A DNA stretch of 64,000 nt from JBLIRR01 sp049472395 (lineage in GTDB: Bacteria; SZUA-182; DTGQ01; JBLIRR01). Shown here piece after piece: positions 1 through 9,833 of the stretch. Location of the stretch: assembly GCA_049472395.1 (NCBI GenBank), contig JBLIRR010000015.1, positions 68,088-132,087 on the forward strand. Reading direction: 5' to 3'. Each line of letters opens with the position of its first letter. The stretch's first letter is position 1. The notes below the pieces were generated by a model, which was not told the origin of the DNA, made no database searches, and saw only the letters and a program-made list of their open reading frames with translations. The position numbers and the translations under genes are program-made.

Positions 1-1
1 C

Positions 2-115
2 GACACTCAAGCTCCTTACTATTATAGTGAACTCAATCAAAGTTCATCTCTACTACTGCCGAATAATCAATTTTACAATCCGCATTTAGCACTGCTTAAA
101 TGGTTAATTTTTTAA
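2..115 (+). CDS. C-terminal end of an unidentified protein (partial)
   Basis: An open frame enters from the left edge and stops with TAA at 113-115. It gives 37 residues, rich in Tyr, Ser, Asn, Pro and Leu (it contains APYYYSEL and LLPNNQFYNP) and ends in KWLIF. The composition resembles the Tyr/Ser/Pro-rich linker of the secreted protein at 17068-17958, so this may be the tail of another exported protein. It converges on the subtilase gene, with 24 bp between the stops. The fragment is too short to assign a family, and a chance open frame is possible. Confidence 0.4.
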   Translation, partial: DTQAPYYYSELNQSSSLLLPNNQFYNPHLALLKWLIF

Positions 116-139
116 TGGGTATCTAAATTAATATAACTA

Positions 140-2350
140 TTATGGTGTATCTAAGAGAGCGTAATAGGCATTCACTTTTCCCCAGCCATAATATTGATCC
201 CAACCGACTATACCTAAATCAATTGCACTTCCTTCAAGAATATTCTTAATTTGTAAAGGAGTAAGGATTACAGTGCTTTTACTGACCACTAGTGCAGCAA
301 CTCCAGAAGCAAGTGCACAGGATGGTGAAGTGCCTTCTTGAAAATAATAACGAAATAAGGTGAAATCTGTTCCATCGTGGGTTTGCTGTAAAATGCCGTC
401 TGCCCATCCATCAAGATTTTGATCGAGGGCAAGGTTTCCACCTGGGGCAACAATATCGAGCGCTGTGCCATAATTTGAATAAGGAGCAATCGTATCGTCA
501 TACTGAGTTGCACCGACAGAAATGCAGGAATCATATGAAGCAGGATATTCAAGGGTGCTCGATCCTGCGTTTCCAGAGGAGCTTAAAACAACAACACCAC
601 TATTATAGGCAAAGTCAACAGCCGCCTGCTCCGTAGTAACAATTCCAGGACCACCAAGACTCAAATTAATAATATCCGCACCATTATTTACGGCAAAATA
701 AATTCCATCTACTTCATTAGCAATAGTTACATCCCCGAGAGGATCCATGATTTTCACAGGCATAATAGTGGCATTAAAGGCGACTCCCGCAACTCCCAGA
801 AGATTATTGGTCGTTTGGGCTATACATCCGCACATAAATGTGCCATGGGAATTATCATCATCAGGAAAAGCATCTACATTGACAAAATCATATCCAGGTG
901 TAAAAAGAGTCCCGGCCAAATCAGGAGCTTGAAGAAATACACCACTTGTGCGGTATGCAACACCAGAATCTAATAATGCCACAATAGCACCTACACCAGT
1001 GGAAATATCCCAGGCCCATCCGGTGAAAAGATGTGGCAAATGCCATTGATATGGATAGTAAGGATCATTGGGGACTAAATGAGCGTGGCGGATATAGTTG
1101 GGTTCTGCATAAAGTACATTAGGATGCTGATTATATTTAAGCATAATATTATCAAAAACAGCACTATTTGGAACTGCTACAAGATGAAAACCAACATAAG
1201 GACTAATTTTAAGTAAATGTGTGCCACATTCCTGATGAAGGCGGTTGCTTGAATCCAAAGAAGTTCCAGGTTGAAACATAACGATAATCTCATTTCTGTG
1301 AAGAGGGGATTGAAAATTCATATTCCTTAAAACATTACTTTCTGCTATGGCAAATTCCCCAGGGGGTGGGGAAGGAAGTTCTAAGTTATTCGAGGCCTGA
1401 GTAACTCCTTCAGACTGAGTCACTGCCTGTGTCGGAGGGAGCGGCGTTTCAAATGAAGAATTGTTTGCATTTATATTATTTGTCTGATTAATTGGAAGTA
1501 TATTATTCGATTGCATAGTATTTGAAGGGAGATGTGAAAAAGAAGGAGAGGTGGCATAATTAGTCATAGGGGAAACTGTCATGGTAGGTGAAGAAGTGGA
1601 AGATAACGCAAAATTATTTCCCTGAAAAATATACCCTCCGCCCTGCCCCATATTAGGTGGGATTATAGAATTAGCTAAGTTATTTAAGGGAGCATTAAAC
1701 ATAGGAAGGGTGGGTGACATATTTATAGGATTGATAGAATGAGTTAAGTTATTAAGAGGAGCAGCGATCATACCAAGCGAAGAGCTAATATTTAATGAAT
1801 TCATTGGATTCATCAAAGGTGTAGTGTTAAATCCAGCCCCCAATGGAGTTATATTTATACCCATGGGCAAAACTAAATTATTAGATATGAGTGGATCCTG
1901 AATTAATAAATTCATAGAAGGCTGAGAAAGAATTGCATTATTCATAGAGTTAGGAGGTGATATAATCGCTTGGGCTCCAATTTGGGCAAGAGTAGGCGAT
2001 ATTGGGATGGCAGCAGAAGGACTACCCATTAATTGAATTGCTGCAGGTTGAACATTAATAAGGCCAGATGAAGGATCAAGGGGAGTAGTCATTATAGGAA
2101 CTATATTATTTTGAAGAAGCCCTTGACTAAAATTTCCTAAGCTATTGGAAAGATTCCCTCCTCCCAGATTTAAAAGATTCATAGATCCAGAATTAACAAT
2201 AAGTGAATCCATAATAGTCTGATTGGCATTTCTAAATGAAAAAATACTATTATCATACACAATATTGGCCCCTTTGGCCGATATAATTGAAAAAGAAAAA
2301 ATAGAAAGGATGAATAAACATATACACAGAATCCTTCTCACAGCTTTCAT
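140..2350 (-). CDS. Secreted subtilisin-like (S8) serine protease with a long low-complexity N-terminal region
   Basis: Predicted exported endopeptidase of 736 residues. Residues 1-28 form a signal peptide. About 30-320 are low-complexity (Asn, Pro, Met, Leu, Ser), with near-repeats such as APLNNLTHSINP and APLNNLANSIIP. About 350-420 resemble the fervidolysin-type pro-domain (NEIIVMFQPGTSL, VLYAEPNY). The S8 domain follows, with catalytic Asp461 (VALLDSGV), His502 (NSHGTF), an oxyanion Asn near 594 (SSSGNAGSS) and Ser675 (EGTSPSCALASG). The Ser motif departs from the usual GTSMAxPHVAG: Met is replaced by Pro and the PH pair is lost, although spacing is kept. ATG start with AAGGAG 7 nt upstream. 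The gene stands alone, downstream of the GlcD-like gene. Family assignment is firm; the function of the low-complexity region is unknown. Plausible substrate of the type II system nearby. Confidence 0.9.
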   Translation of the reverse strand: MKAVRRILCICLFILSIFSFSIISAKGANIVYDNSIFSFRNANQTIMDSLIVNSGSMNLLNLGGGNLSNSLGNFSQGLLQNNIVPIMTTPLDPSSGLINVQPAAIQLMGSPSAAIPISPTLAQIGAQAIISPPNSMNNAILSQPSMNLLIQDPLISNNLVLPMGINITPLGAGFNTTPLMNPMNSLNISSSLGMIAAPLNNLTHSINPINMSPTLPMFNAPLNNLANSIIPPNMGQGGGYIFQGNNFALSSTSSPTMTVSPMTNYATSPSFSHLPSNTMQSNNILPINQTNNINANNSSFETPLPPTQAVTQSEGVTQASNNLELPSPPPGEFAIAESNVLRNMNFQSPLHRNEIIVMFQPGTSLDSSNRLHQECGTHLLKISPYVGFHLVAVPNSAVFDNIMLKYNQHPNVLYAEPNYIRHAHLVPNDPYYPYQWHLPHLFTGWAWDISTGVGAIVALLDSGVAYRTSGVFLQAPDLAGTLFTPGYDFVNVDAFPDDDNSHGTFMCGCIAQTTNNLLGVAGVAFNATIMPVKIMDPLGDVTIANEVDGIYFAVNNGADIINLSLGGPGIVTTEQAAVDFAYNSGVVVLSSSGNAGSSTLEYPASYDSCISVGATQYDDTIAPYSNYGTALDIVAPGGNLALDQNLDGWADGILQQTHDGTDFTLFRYYFQEGTSPSCALASGVAALVVSKSTVILTPLQIKNILEGSAIDLGIVGWDQYYGWGKVNAYYALLDTP

Positions 2351-2524
2351 TATAACACTCCTTTAAATAAAAATTTTTCAGTAAAATTTTTTAATAAATT
2401 TTAAAGATAAGATAATAATTTATAATTATTTGCCCCCTTTAATAAGTATAACATTTATTAAGAGAATAATAAATTCTATATTATTGAAGTCTATAATTAA
2501 AAGGACAAGTAAACTTTATAAATC

Positions 2525-4153
2525 TTATTGCTTAAAATATGATTCAGAAAAAATATTTCCTCTTCCTAAAATAAGAGCAGGATCAAGGATAGATTTAATT
2601 TTGACCATCTCCTTAATTCCCTGTATACCATATTGAATTTCTAAAAAATGATGCTTTAGTTTACCAATACCATGCTCTGCAGCTACACTACCTCGTAAAG
2701 AAATAACTTCATGAGCCAAATGTAAAATGATTTCTTTAGCTTTGTTAATTTCATTGTTATTATGAGGTAAAACATTAATATGAAGATTATTTTCGCCAAT
2801 ATGTCCGAAGATCACATATTCAAGACCGCTATGTGATAAAAAGGCAGTATAAATTTCCATTAATGGTAAAAGCTGAAGATTTGGGACTGAAAAATCTGTG
2901 CTAATTTTGGAAATATCGGGGAAATCTTTTTTTCTTTGAGAAATAATTTTATTAACCAATTCAGGAATTGAGTGCCGAAAATATTTTAAAATTTCTTTTT
3001 CATTACTGTCAAGGCCACTCCATGTATAATCCATAGACGTATTATTCTTTATTAATAATTGTTCAATGTCTTCATAGAGGAGTTCAATCTCATCTTTTTT
3101 ATAAGAAAATTCCCAAAAAACTGCAGTGTCAGATATGTGGGGAAATAAGGGTATGCGCTGTAAAAAGGATTCATGTGGTCGAGCTGAGTTGATTAAATTA
3201 AGACAATGTGAGTCGAAAAATTCCAGGCTCAGTAACGAATGGGTATGCTTTAGATTTTTACAATGAATCACGAAGTGGAGAGCATCTTGTAGTGAAGGGA
3301 AAAAAGAAATGCCCGCTAAAATATAATGAGGTTTTTGTATGAGATGAAGTTTAATTGCGGATATAACCCCTAAAGTACCTTCTGAACCGATAAAAAGATC
3401 TAAAAGATCCATGTCTTTCTTTGAAAAAAAACCACAAGAATTCTTTACTGAAGGCATTATATAAGAAGGGGGTGTAATAACTATTTTATTTTGTTTTGAA
3501 TCAATAATAGTGAATTTTTTTTGATCGAAAAGCTTATATTTTCCCCTTTCTATATGTAATATTTCCCCATTTGTAAGAGCAATTCTTAATCCTTTAATAT
3601 AATTTCTCGTAGAGCCGTAAAAATAAGATCGTGCTCCGGATGCATTTGTTGCAACCATTCCCCCAATAGAGGCACTGTCCTCAGTAGGATCTGGTGGGAA
3701 AAAATAATTATTTATATCATGCTTAAATTTAGATAATTTTTTTTGTGGCAAAGGAAATGATTTTGACGACAAATATTCATTTAATGTACGAATTCGTAAG
3801 CCAGGCTCAACCCAAAGGGAAAATGTGTCATCTGTTTCTTCTATGAGATCGCTTATTTTATCCATCTGTTCAAGGCTCATTAATGCTCCTCCAAAAGGTA
3901 TAGCGCTTCCGACAATACCCGTCCGAGATCCTGAAACAGTAAGCGGAAATCCCCTTTCTGAAAGGTATTTTAGTATGGAACAAATTTGAGTTTCTGTGCG
4001 GGGAAAATAAAGTTCATCAGCATAACCTCCATTTAAATTGGATTCATCCTTCAGGTAGGCTTGATATGATGATTTAATTTCATCCTCTTCAGTAACTTTC
4101 TTTATAGATGATAATTTTTCATAAGAGGGATTGATTGATATAATAGTACACAT
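2525..4153 (-). CDS. FAD-binding oxidase, GlcD / D-lactate dehydrogenase family
   Basis: Flavoprotein of 542 residues that probably oxidises a 2-hydroxy acid such as glycolate or D-lactate. The FAD_binding_4 domain shows VSGSRTGIVG, DPTEDSASIGGMVATNASGA and GSEGTLGVISA. The C-terminal FAD-oxidase domain has FGHIGENNLHIN (about 450) and AAEHGIGKLKHHF (about 490), which carry the conserved His residues. No fused iron-sulfur domain is present. The frame is open to a TTG at 4192, but no ribosome site precedes that codon, so I chose the ATG at 4153; this start is uncertain. It follows the DUF502 gene closely and is probably the last gene of the gsp transcript. Exact substrate cannot be read from the sequence. 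Confidence 0.85.
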   Translation of the reverse strand: MCTIISINPSYEKLSSIKKVTEEDEIKSSYQAYLKDESNLNGGYADELYFPRTETQICSILKYLSERGFPLTVSGSRTGIVGSAIPFGGALMSLEQMDKISDLIEETDDTFSLWVEPGLRIRTLNEYLSSKSFPLPQKKLSKFKHDINNYFFPPDPTEDSASIGGMVATNASGARSYFYGSTRNYIKGLRIALTNGEILHIERGKYKLFDQKKFTIIDSKQNKIVITPPSYIMPSVKNSCGFFSKKDMDLLDLFIGSEGTLGVISAIKLHLIQKPHYILAGISFFPSLQDALHFVIHCKNLKHTHSLLSLEFFDSHCLNLINSARPHESFLQRIPLFPHISDTAVFWEFSYKKDEIELLYEDIEQLLIKNNTSMDYTWSGLDSNEKEILKYFRHSIPELVNKIISQRKKDFPDISKISTDFSVPNLQLLPLMEIYTAFLSHSGLEYVIFGHIGENNLHINVLPHNNNEINKAKEIILHLAHEVISLRGSVAAEHGIGKLKHHFLEIQYGIQGIKEMVKIKSILDPALILGRGNIFSESYFKQ

Positions 4154-4204
4154 AATTGATATCACTTTGCCACAAAATAGAAAGTTAGTCAAATAATGGC
4201 AATG

Positions 4205-4861
4205 TCATTCCAAGTGCTTACGAACCGGAGGAGCTACCATTCCACCTGAGACGACCAGTTTAATACCTGCTTCTATGTTCATTGATAATGGAATAATATC
4301 ATCCTCCGGAACCATTAAGAGAAAGCCAGAGGTTGGATTGGGAGTAGTTGGTAAAAAAACATTAACGAGCTTTTTGTCTATGATAGACTGAATTTCTCCC
4401 TTTGTATCAGATGAGAGAAATCCAATCGTATATATTCCTCTTCTAGGGTATTCAATAAGAACAACTTGTTTAAAAGCAGTTTTGTTAGAATTTGAGATTG
4501 CCTCGAGAATTTGTTTGGATGAATGGTAAATATTCCAAATAAGGGGAAGTTTGCTCAGAATGCGCTCGACCACCACAAAAATTTTTTTGCCAATAACGTT
4601 TTTTACGATTAAACCAATAAAAAAAGTAAAAAGGATGAGAAATAGCAGCCCAATAAATCCTGGGAGATGATAACCGATCAACTGGGGAAGGCCTATTAAT
4701 TTGAAAAGAGCAGAAAATGGAGTGTTTAAATAATTATCAAAAATATTAAAGAGAAAAGAAATAAGTACAATAGTGATAATGAGAGGAATTACAGTGAGAA
4801 AGCCTGTAATGAATGTTGTTTGAACTTTTTGTCTGACTTTATTAAGCATGGTAAAAAACAT
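4205..4861 (-). CDS. DUF502 family membrane protein
   Basis: Integral membrane protein of 218 residues matching the DUF502 family pattern: an N-terminal basic stretch, TM1 at about 18-40 (FLTVIPLIITIVLISFLF), TM2 at about 66-90 (GFIGLLFLILFTFFIGLIV), then a soluble domain with the family signatures RILSKLPLIWNIYHSSKQ and FLPTTPNPTSGFLL. Molecular function is not established for the family. ATG start with GAGG about 10 nt upstream. It starts 14 nt after gspF, so it is very likely co-transcribed with the secretion genes, although DUF502 genes are also found without them. Confidence 0.88.
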   Translation of the reverse strand: MFFTMLNKVRQKVQTTFITGFLTVIPLIITIVLISFLFNIFDNYLNTPFSALFKLIGLPQLIGYHLPGFIGLLFLILFTFFIGLIVKNVIGKKIFVVVERILSKLPLIWNIYHSSKQILEAISNSNKTAFKQVVLIEYPRRGIYTIGFLSSDTKGEIQSIIDKKLVNVFLPTTPNPTSGFLLMVPEDDIIPLSMNIEAGIKLVVSGGMVAPPVRKHLE

Positions 4862-4875
4862 AATGTCAGAGCCTC

Positions 4876-6120
4876 TTATCCAACTAATTGATTCATTTCA
4901 AAAATAGGTAATAAAATAGCCATAACAATAAAAGCTACCACAACGCCCATAAACAATATGATTAATGGCTCTAAAAGAGAAGTAACACTATTTAATGTAG
5001 CCTCAACCTCAAGTTCATAAGATTCGGCAATATTCTCCAACATTTCTTCAATTTGACCACTTTTTTCTCCAACAGAAATCATATGAATCACGATTGGGGG
5101 AAATATACCGGTTCTTTTAAGGGGAGATGCAATTCCTTCTCCTTCCTTAATGCTGTTACATACATTATCAATAGCATTGGACATAACTTGATTATTCACA
5201 ATATGTTTCACAATTCTCATTGCCTCTAAAATAGGAACACCACCGTTGATTAGAGTTCCAAGTGTTTGAGCAAATCTGGTCACCGCAAGTTTTTGCACGA
5301 GCCCACCAATGAGCGGAATTTTAAGGCTAATGCTATCGGTAAGAAATCGTCCGGATTCGGTGTGCATATAATGTCTGAAGACCAATATACTCACTAAGAG
5401 AATAATAACAAGGGGAAACCAATATGCTTTAAGAAATAAAGAAATTGAGAAGACAATTTCTGTCGGGAGGGGGAGTTGTTGACTCATCTCACTGAAAATA
5501 TTTGTTATGGTCGGTACAACAAAAATTACGATAAATATCAGTGCAATAATTCCAATAGAAATCATTAAAATAGGATAGGCAAGCGCTGACCATACTTTTT
5601 GTTGCTGTTGATTTTTTTTTTCAAGATAGACTGCTAATCGTTCTAAAATAATGTCCAATGCTCCACTCGTTTCTCCGGCCTTAATCATTTGAATATAGAA
5701 ATCAGAAAACGTAGAAGGATGTTCACTGAGGGCGTCGCCGAGAGATAATCCTTCTTTTACCTTTTCTCGGATCTGGATAATAGTCTTTTTAAAAAATTCG
5801 TTTTCAATCTGTTCAATAATAGCGGTAAGAGAATGATCAAGAGGCATATCAGCTTTTAAAAGGGTCGCTAATTGCCTTGTAAAGCTTGCGATATCTTTTT
5901 GTCTGATTTGACGGAATTTCCCCTTTATCCAATACTGTATGCTCTCTGTGCGACTTGCTTTTACAGGAGTGGAAGAATCCGTCGATGCTTCGATAATTTC
6001 ATAGGCAAATATATGTTCTCGACGAAGCTTTGAACGAGCTTCTTGCATAGTAGTGGCATCAATAATACCATTTAGGGTTTTTCCCTTCTTATCCATGGCC
6101 TTATATTCATAAACAGCCAT
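4876..6120 (-). CDS. gspF: Type II secretion inner-membrane platform protein GspF
   Basis: Polytopic platform protein of 414 residues that couples the GspE ATPase to pseudopilus assembly. It begins MAVYEYKAMDKKGKTLNGII, typical of GspF/PilC. Two T2SSF domains follow, at about 72-195 (FTRQLATLLKADMPLDHSL, IKAGETSGALDIIL) and 275-398 (FAQTLGTLINGGVPILEAM, VGEKSGQIEEML). Three hydrophobic segments lie near 175-200, 225-245 and 385-410. Length is normal for the family. The ATG lies 4 nt after the gspE stop, so translation is probably coupled. A paralogue is encoded at 35500-36714 in the pilus operon. Confidence 0.95.
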   Translation of the reverse strand: MAVYEYKAMDKKGKTLNGIIDATTMQEARSKLRREHIFAYEIIEASTDSSTPVKASRTESIQYWIKGKFRQIRQKDIASFTRQLATLLKADMPLDHSLTAIIEQIENEFFKKTIIQIREKVKEGLSLGDALSEHPSTFSDFYIQMIKAGETSGALDIILERLAVYLEKKNQQQQKVWSALAYPILMISIGIIALIFIVIFVVPTITNIFSEMSQQLPLPTEIVFSISLFLKAYWFPLVIILLVSILVFRHYMHTESGRFLTDSISLKIPLIGGLVQKLAVTRFAQTLGTLINGGVPILEAMRIVKHIVNNQVMSNAIDNVCNSIKEGEGIASPLKRTGIFPPIVIHMISVGEKSGQIEEMLENIAESYELEVEATLNSVTSLLEPLIILFMGVVVAFIVMAILLPIFEMNQLVG

Positions 6121-6123
6121 TAC

Positions 6124-7830
6124 CTAAAACATATCCTCCTGAGTTACACGAACAACTTCTTCTATAGTACTTTGCCCTTGTATTACCTTATTAATACCAT
6201 CTTGCCTGAGGGTAACCATTCCGTTATCAAGCCCGGCTTTTTTAAGAGTGTTCGATTCAGTATGCTCCATAATAAGCTTCCTGATAGGATCATTTATAAG
6301 GAAAAGCTCATATATTCCTGTCCGGCCACGATAACCTGTGTTCAGGCATTTTTGACAACCAGTTCCTCGGTACACCACTCCATCTTTCAGATCCTCAGGA
6401 TTGATGCCAATCTCTTTTAATATTCCTAAATCAGGCGAATAGCTTATTTTACAATAAGGACAGATAACGCGCACAAGACGTTGGGCAAGGATAGCAATAA
6501 CAGATGAGGCTATTAAATAAAGTTCAACACCCATATCTCCAAGTCTTGTGATAGCACCGGCGGAATCATTTGTGTGTAAAGTGGAAAATACGAGATGACC
6601 GGTAAGGGAAGCTTGAATGGCCATTTCGGCAGTTTCAATATCTCGTATCTCTCCTACCATTATTACATCAGGGTCTTGCCTTAAGATAGAACGTAAACCA
6701 GTGGAGAAGGTAAGGTTAATCTTAGGCATAACTTGTATTTGACCAATTCCGTTGAGCTGATATTCAATAGGATCTTCGACTGTTAAAATATTTTTATCTG
6801 AGATATTAATTTTACTCAGAGCAGCATATAAACTGGTAGTTTTGCCGCTTCCAGTCGGACCGGTCACTAAGATAATACCATGTGGTCTTTTAATTAATGC
6901 ATTCATTTTTTCTAACGTGGTGCCGTCCATACCAAGTTCTTCAAGCCTGAGAAAGGAACCATACTTGTCTAAAAGCCGGAGGACAGCCCTTTCACCAAAG
7001 GCCGTCGGAACAGTGGATACACGAATATCAATTTCTCGGTCTCCTACGGTGATCTTAATACGCCCGTCCTGAGGTAATCTTTTCTCGGCAATATTCATTT
7101 TAGACATAATTTTGATACGTGATAAAATAGCTGTTTGATATCGTTTAGGAGGGGTTAAGGTATCATATAAGACACCGTCAATACGGTACCGAACGCGCAA
7201 TTCTTTTTCAAATGGCTCAATATGAATATCACTCGCCCTATCTTTAAAAGCCTGAACCAGAATAAGATTTACCAATTTAATAATAGGTGCTTCATTAGCC
7301 AAATCTAAAAGGTCTTTATTGTCTTCATCAAGCTCAGCGATTACTTCTTCCTCCTCCTCATCCAAATCCCGAACCATTTTCTCGGCAGATTCAGGTGAAT
7401 GATGATATGACCGGTTTATAGCATCCATAATCTGAGCCTCAGGACAAAGTATAGGCTCAATATGACAGCCTGTAATTAATCGTATATCATCAAGATAGTT
7501 GATATTAAGAGGGTTAGAAATGGCAACATAGATGGTATTATCAGTTTGTTTCAAGGGCATTAACTTATATCTTTTTACAAAACCAAAAGGAATGTGTGCG
7601 ATAAGAGAAGGATTAATTTCTTCTTCTATTTTTTCTTGGTAGGGAAGGTGAAAATAGTTACTAAGAGCTCTCATAAGTTTATCCAAAGGGTAATGCCTTT
7701 TTTCCACTAAAAATTTAAATAAAGAGTCTCCGTTTAATTCATTAGATTTAAGGACTGACTCCAAATCTTTTTTGTTAATTATTCCCTCTTGAATAAAGGC
7801 TTCAGATAATGTAGTGCATACTTGATTCAT
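6124..7830 (-). CDS. gspE: Type II secretion ATPase GspE
   Basis: Cytoplasmic hexameric ATPase of 568 residues that powers pseudopilus assembly. The N-terminal part is an MshEN/T2SSE-N domain (about 1-150). Then come DIHIEPF (201 region), Walker A GPTGSGKT at 324-331, the Asp box, Walker B DPDVIMVGEIRD, and the His box STLHTNDSAGAI. A tetracysteine zinc site is visible (CPYC, then GCQKC) just before GYRGRTGIYEL. An acidic run (DLDEEEEEVIAELDED) near 155-170 is unusual. The start overlaps the gspD stop by 4 nt. The paralogue at 36718-38454 shares the whole architecture, but only this copy sits with gspC and gspD. Confidence 0.96.
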   Translation of the reverse strand: MNQVCTTLSEAFIQEGIINKKDLESVLKSNELNGDSLFKFLVEKRHYPLDKLMRALSNYFHLPYQEKIEEEINPSLIAHIPFGFVKRYKLMPLKQTDNTIYVAISNPLNINYLDDIRLITGCHIEPILCPEAQIMDAINRSYHHSPESAEKMVRDLDEEEEEVIAELDEDNKDLLDLANEAPIIKLVNLILVQAFKDRASDIHIEPFEKELRVRYRIDGVLYDTLTPPKRYQTAILSRIKIMSKMNIAEKRLPQDGRIKITVGDREIDIRVSTVPTAFGERAVLRLLDKYGSFLRLEELGMDGTTLEKMNALIKRPHGIILVTGPTGSGKTTSLYAALSKINISDKNILTVEDPIEYQLNGIGQIQVMPKINLTFSTGLRSILRQDPDVIMVGEIRDIETAEMAIQASLTGHLVFSTLHTNDSAGAITRLGDMGVELYLIASSVIAILAQRLVRVICPYCKISYSPDLGILKEIGINPEDLKDGVVYRGTGCQKCLNTGYRGRTGIYELFLINDPIRKLIMEHTESNTLKKAGLDNGMVTLRQDGINKVIQGQSTIEEVVRVTQEDMF

Positions 7831-9791
7831 TGCTCTTCTGAGTTTTGGGGATTCTTGTTTACTATGTCTTTATTTAATTCAGAGATGCCAAGAGAAAATC
7901 CTCTTTGATTTGTTAAAACATTCAACTCTTCTGGAGATCTAATAATATGAGGTGTAATGAAAACCTGAAGGTTTTTTTTGTCACTGCTCTTATTCATACT
8001 TCTGAAAAACCATCCGAGAACAGGAATTTCACCAAGACAAGGTACACGGGAAAATCCCTTTTGTTTATCATCTTCGAGCAGTCCGCCAATAACGATGGTT
8101 TCCTTATCCTTTACCATGATAATAGTCTTTGCTTCCCTTCTTGTTGTCCATACCCCAGATTCAACCTCTCTATTAACCTTGTCAATTTTAAGACCAAGCT
8201 CAAGTTTGATATATCCGTCAGGATTTATATGGGGAGTTATCTGGAGAGCTATTCCGACAGATTTGTAGGTAGTGGAATAAATAGTCCGATTATCAACTAT
8301 TTCAGATTGTTGGATAGGTACATCATCTCCGATTAATATCTGTGCCTCTTCATTATCTAATGTGAGAATATGAGGTGTGGAGAGAATATTGACATCATTA
8401 TCACTTTGATAAGCTTGGATGAGAGCGGCTATATTGGGTATCTCAACGCCTCCGTATTTAATCGTACCTTCCATGACACCGAAAAAAAAGCCAGGTGGGG
8501 GGGCAAGTGTCGATTGAACAGAGGATATTTTCCCAAAGTTCGTTCCTCCGAATCCTTTATAATCTCCACCTTCTTCAGGTGCTTCCATGGCACGCCAGTC
8601 AACGCCAATATCTTGACTTTTGCGAAATTGTACCTCAGCAATCAACGCTTCTACAAGAACCTGCGGTCTCATGACATCGAGCTCATCAATAATGCGGCGT
8701 AACGTGGCATAATCCTGTGGGGAGGCAGTAATAATAAGTGAATTTGTGGATTTATCAGCGACAATTTGAGTGTTTTCAATCAAGGGGGCGACATCTCCTG
8801 GTTTTGTTCCTTTTTGAGATTTTTGTTGACTTGCAATCTTCGTTAAGGTAGAGGCAATATCCTCGGCTTTGGAATTTTTTAAAAAATGTACCCTAATATT
8901 ATCCTGACTTTTTGGAGTTGGAATATCTAATTTTTTAATAATATCCTTAATAAGCTCAATGTCTTCTTCAATTCCAATAAGTATCAAAGATCCTGTTCTG
9001 GTGTCAGGGATAATTTTAGGCTCAATTGCTGCATCCCCTTTACTTCTGGTTTTAGAGACTCTTTTCTTACCTGTTTGAGATTGTGTTGCCTTCATCTGGC
9101 TAATAACAGTTTGGATTTCTTTAGATATTGCGTCAGGTGGTGCATGTGTGAGTTCAATTAATGCAAAGAGCACCTCTTCAGGAGCGACATCAATTTCTTG
9201 TATTATCTTAATTAAACGGTTTATATTTGAAATAGTATCTATAAGAATTATTGTATTAGTCGGTTCATAGATAATCATTTTGCTATCTTTTGGAATGAGA
9301 GGTTGAATAACCTTGGAAATTTGGGTAGCTTTGGCGTTTTCAACAGGAATAAGCTGCGTCACAATAGCATCATTTTGCCTTCCGTCAGTTATCTCTGGAT
9401 CTGTGCGCATCTTAATATTTCTCTCTGGTGCTTGACGTGCAGGCACAATTTTAATAGTATTGCCTGATGGAACAGCGGTAAAACCCTTAATTTCTAAAAT
9501 TGATTCAAAAACACGGTATGCTTCATCAATCGGTATGGGAGAAGGAGATATTATTGTCACAGTGCCTTTAACTCCATCATCAATAATAAAATTTTTATTC
9601 GTTAAATCACTTATAAATTTAATAACTAACCTAATGTCGACGTTATCAAAATCCATTGTAACCTTATCATTAGTTATTTTTGCACCCTTTATAGCGTCTT
9701 GAGCAGCGAAAAGAGGAGATATAAAAAGAATTGCCACTATGAATATTACAATAACTGGTTTCATTATTTTATTTCTCGTCATTATCTTCAC
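7827..9791 (-). CDS. gspD: Type II secretion outer-membrane secretin GspD
   Basis: Outer-membrane channel protein of 654 residues. A signal peptide of about 29 residues is followed by N0 (about 40-110, MDFDNVDIRLVIKFISDLT), N1-N3 repeats (TQLIPVENAKATQISKVIQP; FALIELTHAPPDAISKEIQ; VHFLKNSKAEDIASTLTKI) and the secretin domain (VEALIAEVQFRKSQDIGVDW; ITPHINPDGYIKLEL; VPCLGEIPVLGWFFRS). Start is GTG with GAGG 8 nt upstream; the downstream ATGs at codons 4 and 10 are weaker choices. A short basic, Lys/Arg-rich insert (KKRVSKTRSKGD) sits between N2 and N3. Located directly after gspC. No pilotin gene is visible in the window. Confidence 0.95.
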   Translation of the reverse strand: MKIMTRNKIMKPVIVIFIVAILFISPLFAAQDAIKGAKITNDKVTMDFDNVDIRLVIKFISDLTNKNFIIDDGVKGTVTIISPSPIPIDEAYRVFESILEIKGFTAVPSGNTIKIVPARQAPERNIKMRTDPEITDGRQNDAIVTQLIPVENAKATQISKVIQPLIPKDSKMIIYEPTNTIILIDTISNINRLIKIIQEIDVAPEEVLFALIELTHAPPDAISKEIQTVISQMKATQSQTGKKRVSKTRSKGDAAIEPKIIPDTRTGSLILIGIEEDIELIKDIIKKLDIPTPKSQDNIRVHFLKNSKAEDIASTLTKIASQQKSQKGTKPGDVAPLIENTQIVADKSTNSLIITASPQDYATLRRIIDELDVMRPQVLVEALIAEVQFRKSQDIGVDWRAMEAPEEGGDYKGFGGTNFGKISSVQSTLAPPPGFFFGVMEGTIKYGGVEIPNIAALIQAYQSDNDVNILSTPHILTLDNEEAQILIGDDVPIQQSEIVDNRTIYSTTYKSVGIALQITPHINPDGYIKLELGLKIDKVNREVESGVWTTRREAKTIIMVKDKETIVIGGLLEDDKQKGFSRVPCLGEIPVLGWFFRSMNKSSDKKNLQVFITPHIIRSPEELNVLTNQRGFSLGISELNKDIVNKNPQNSEEQ

Positions 9792-9833
9792 TCTCTCAAC
9801 CTCATTATTAATTCACTGTTCCAAAAATGCCCC

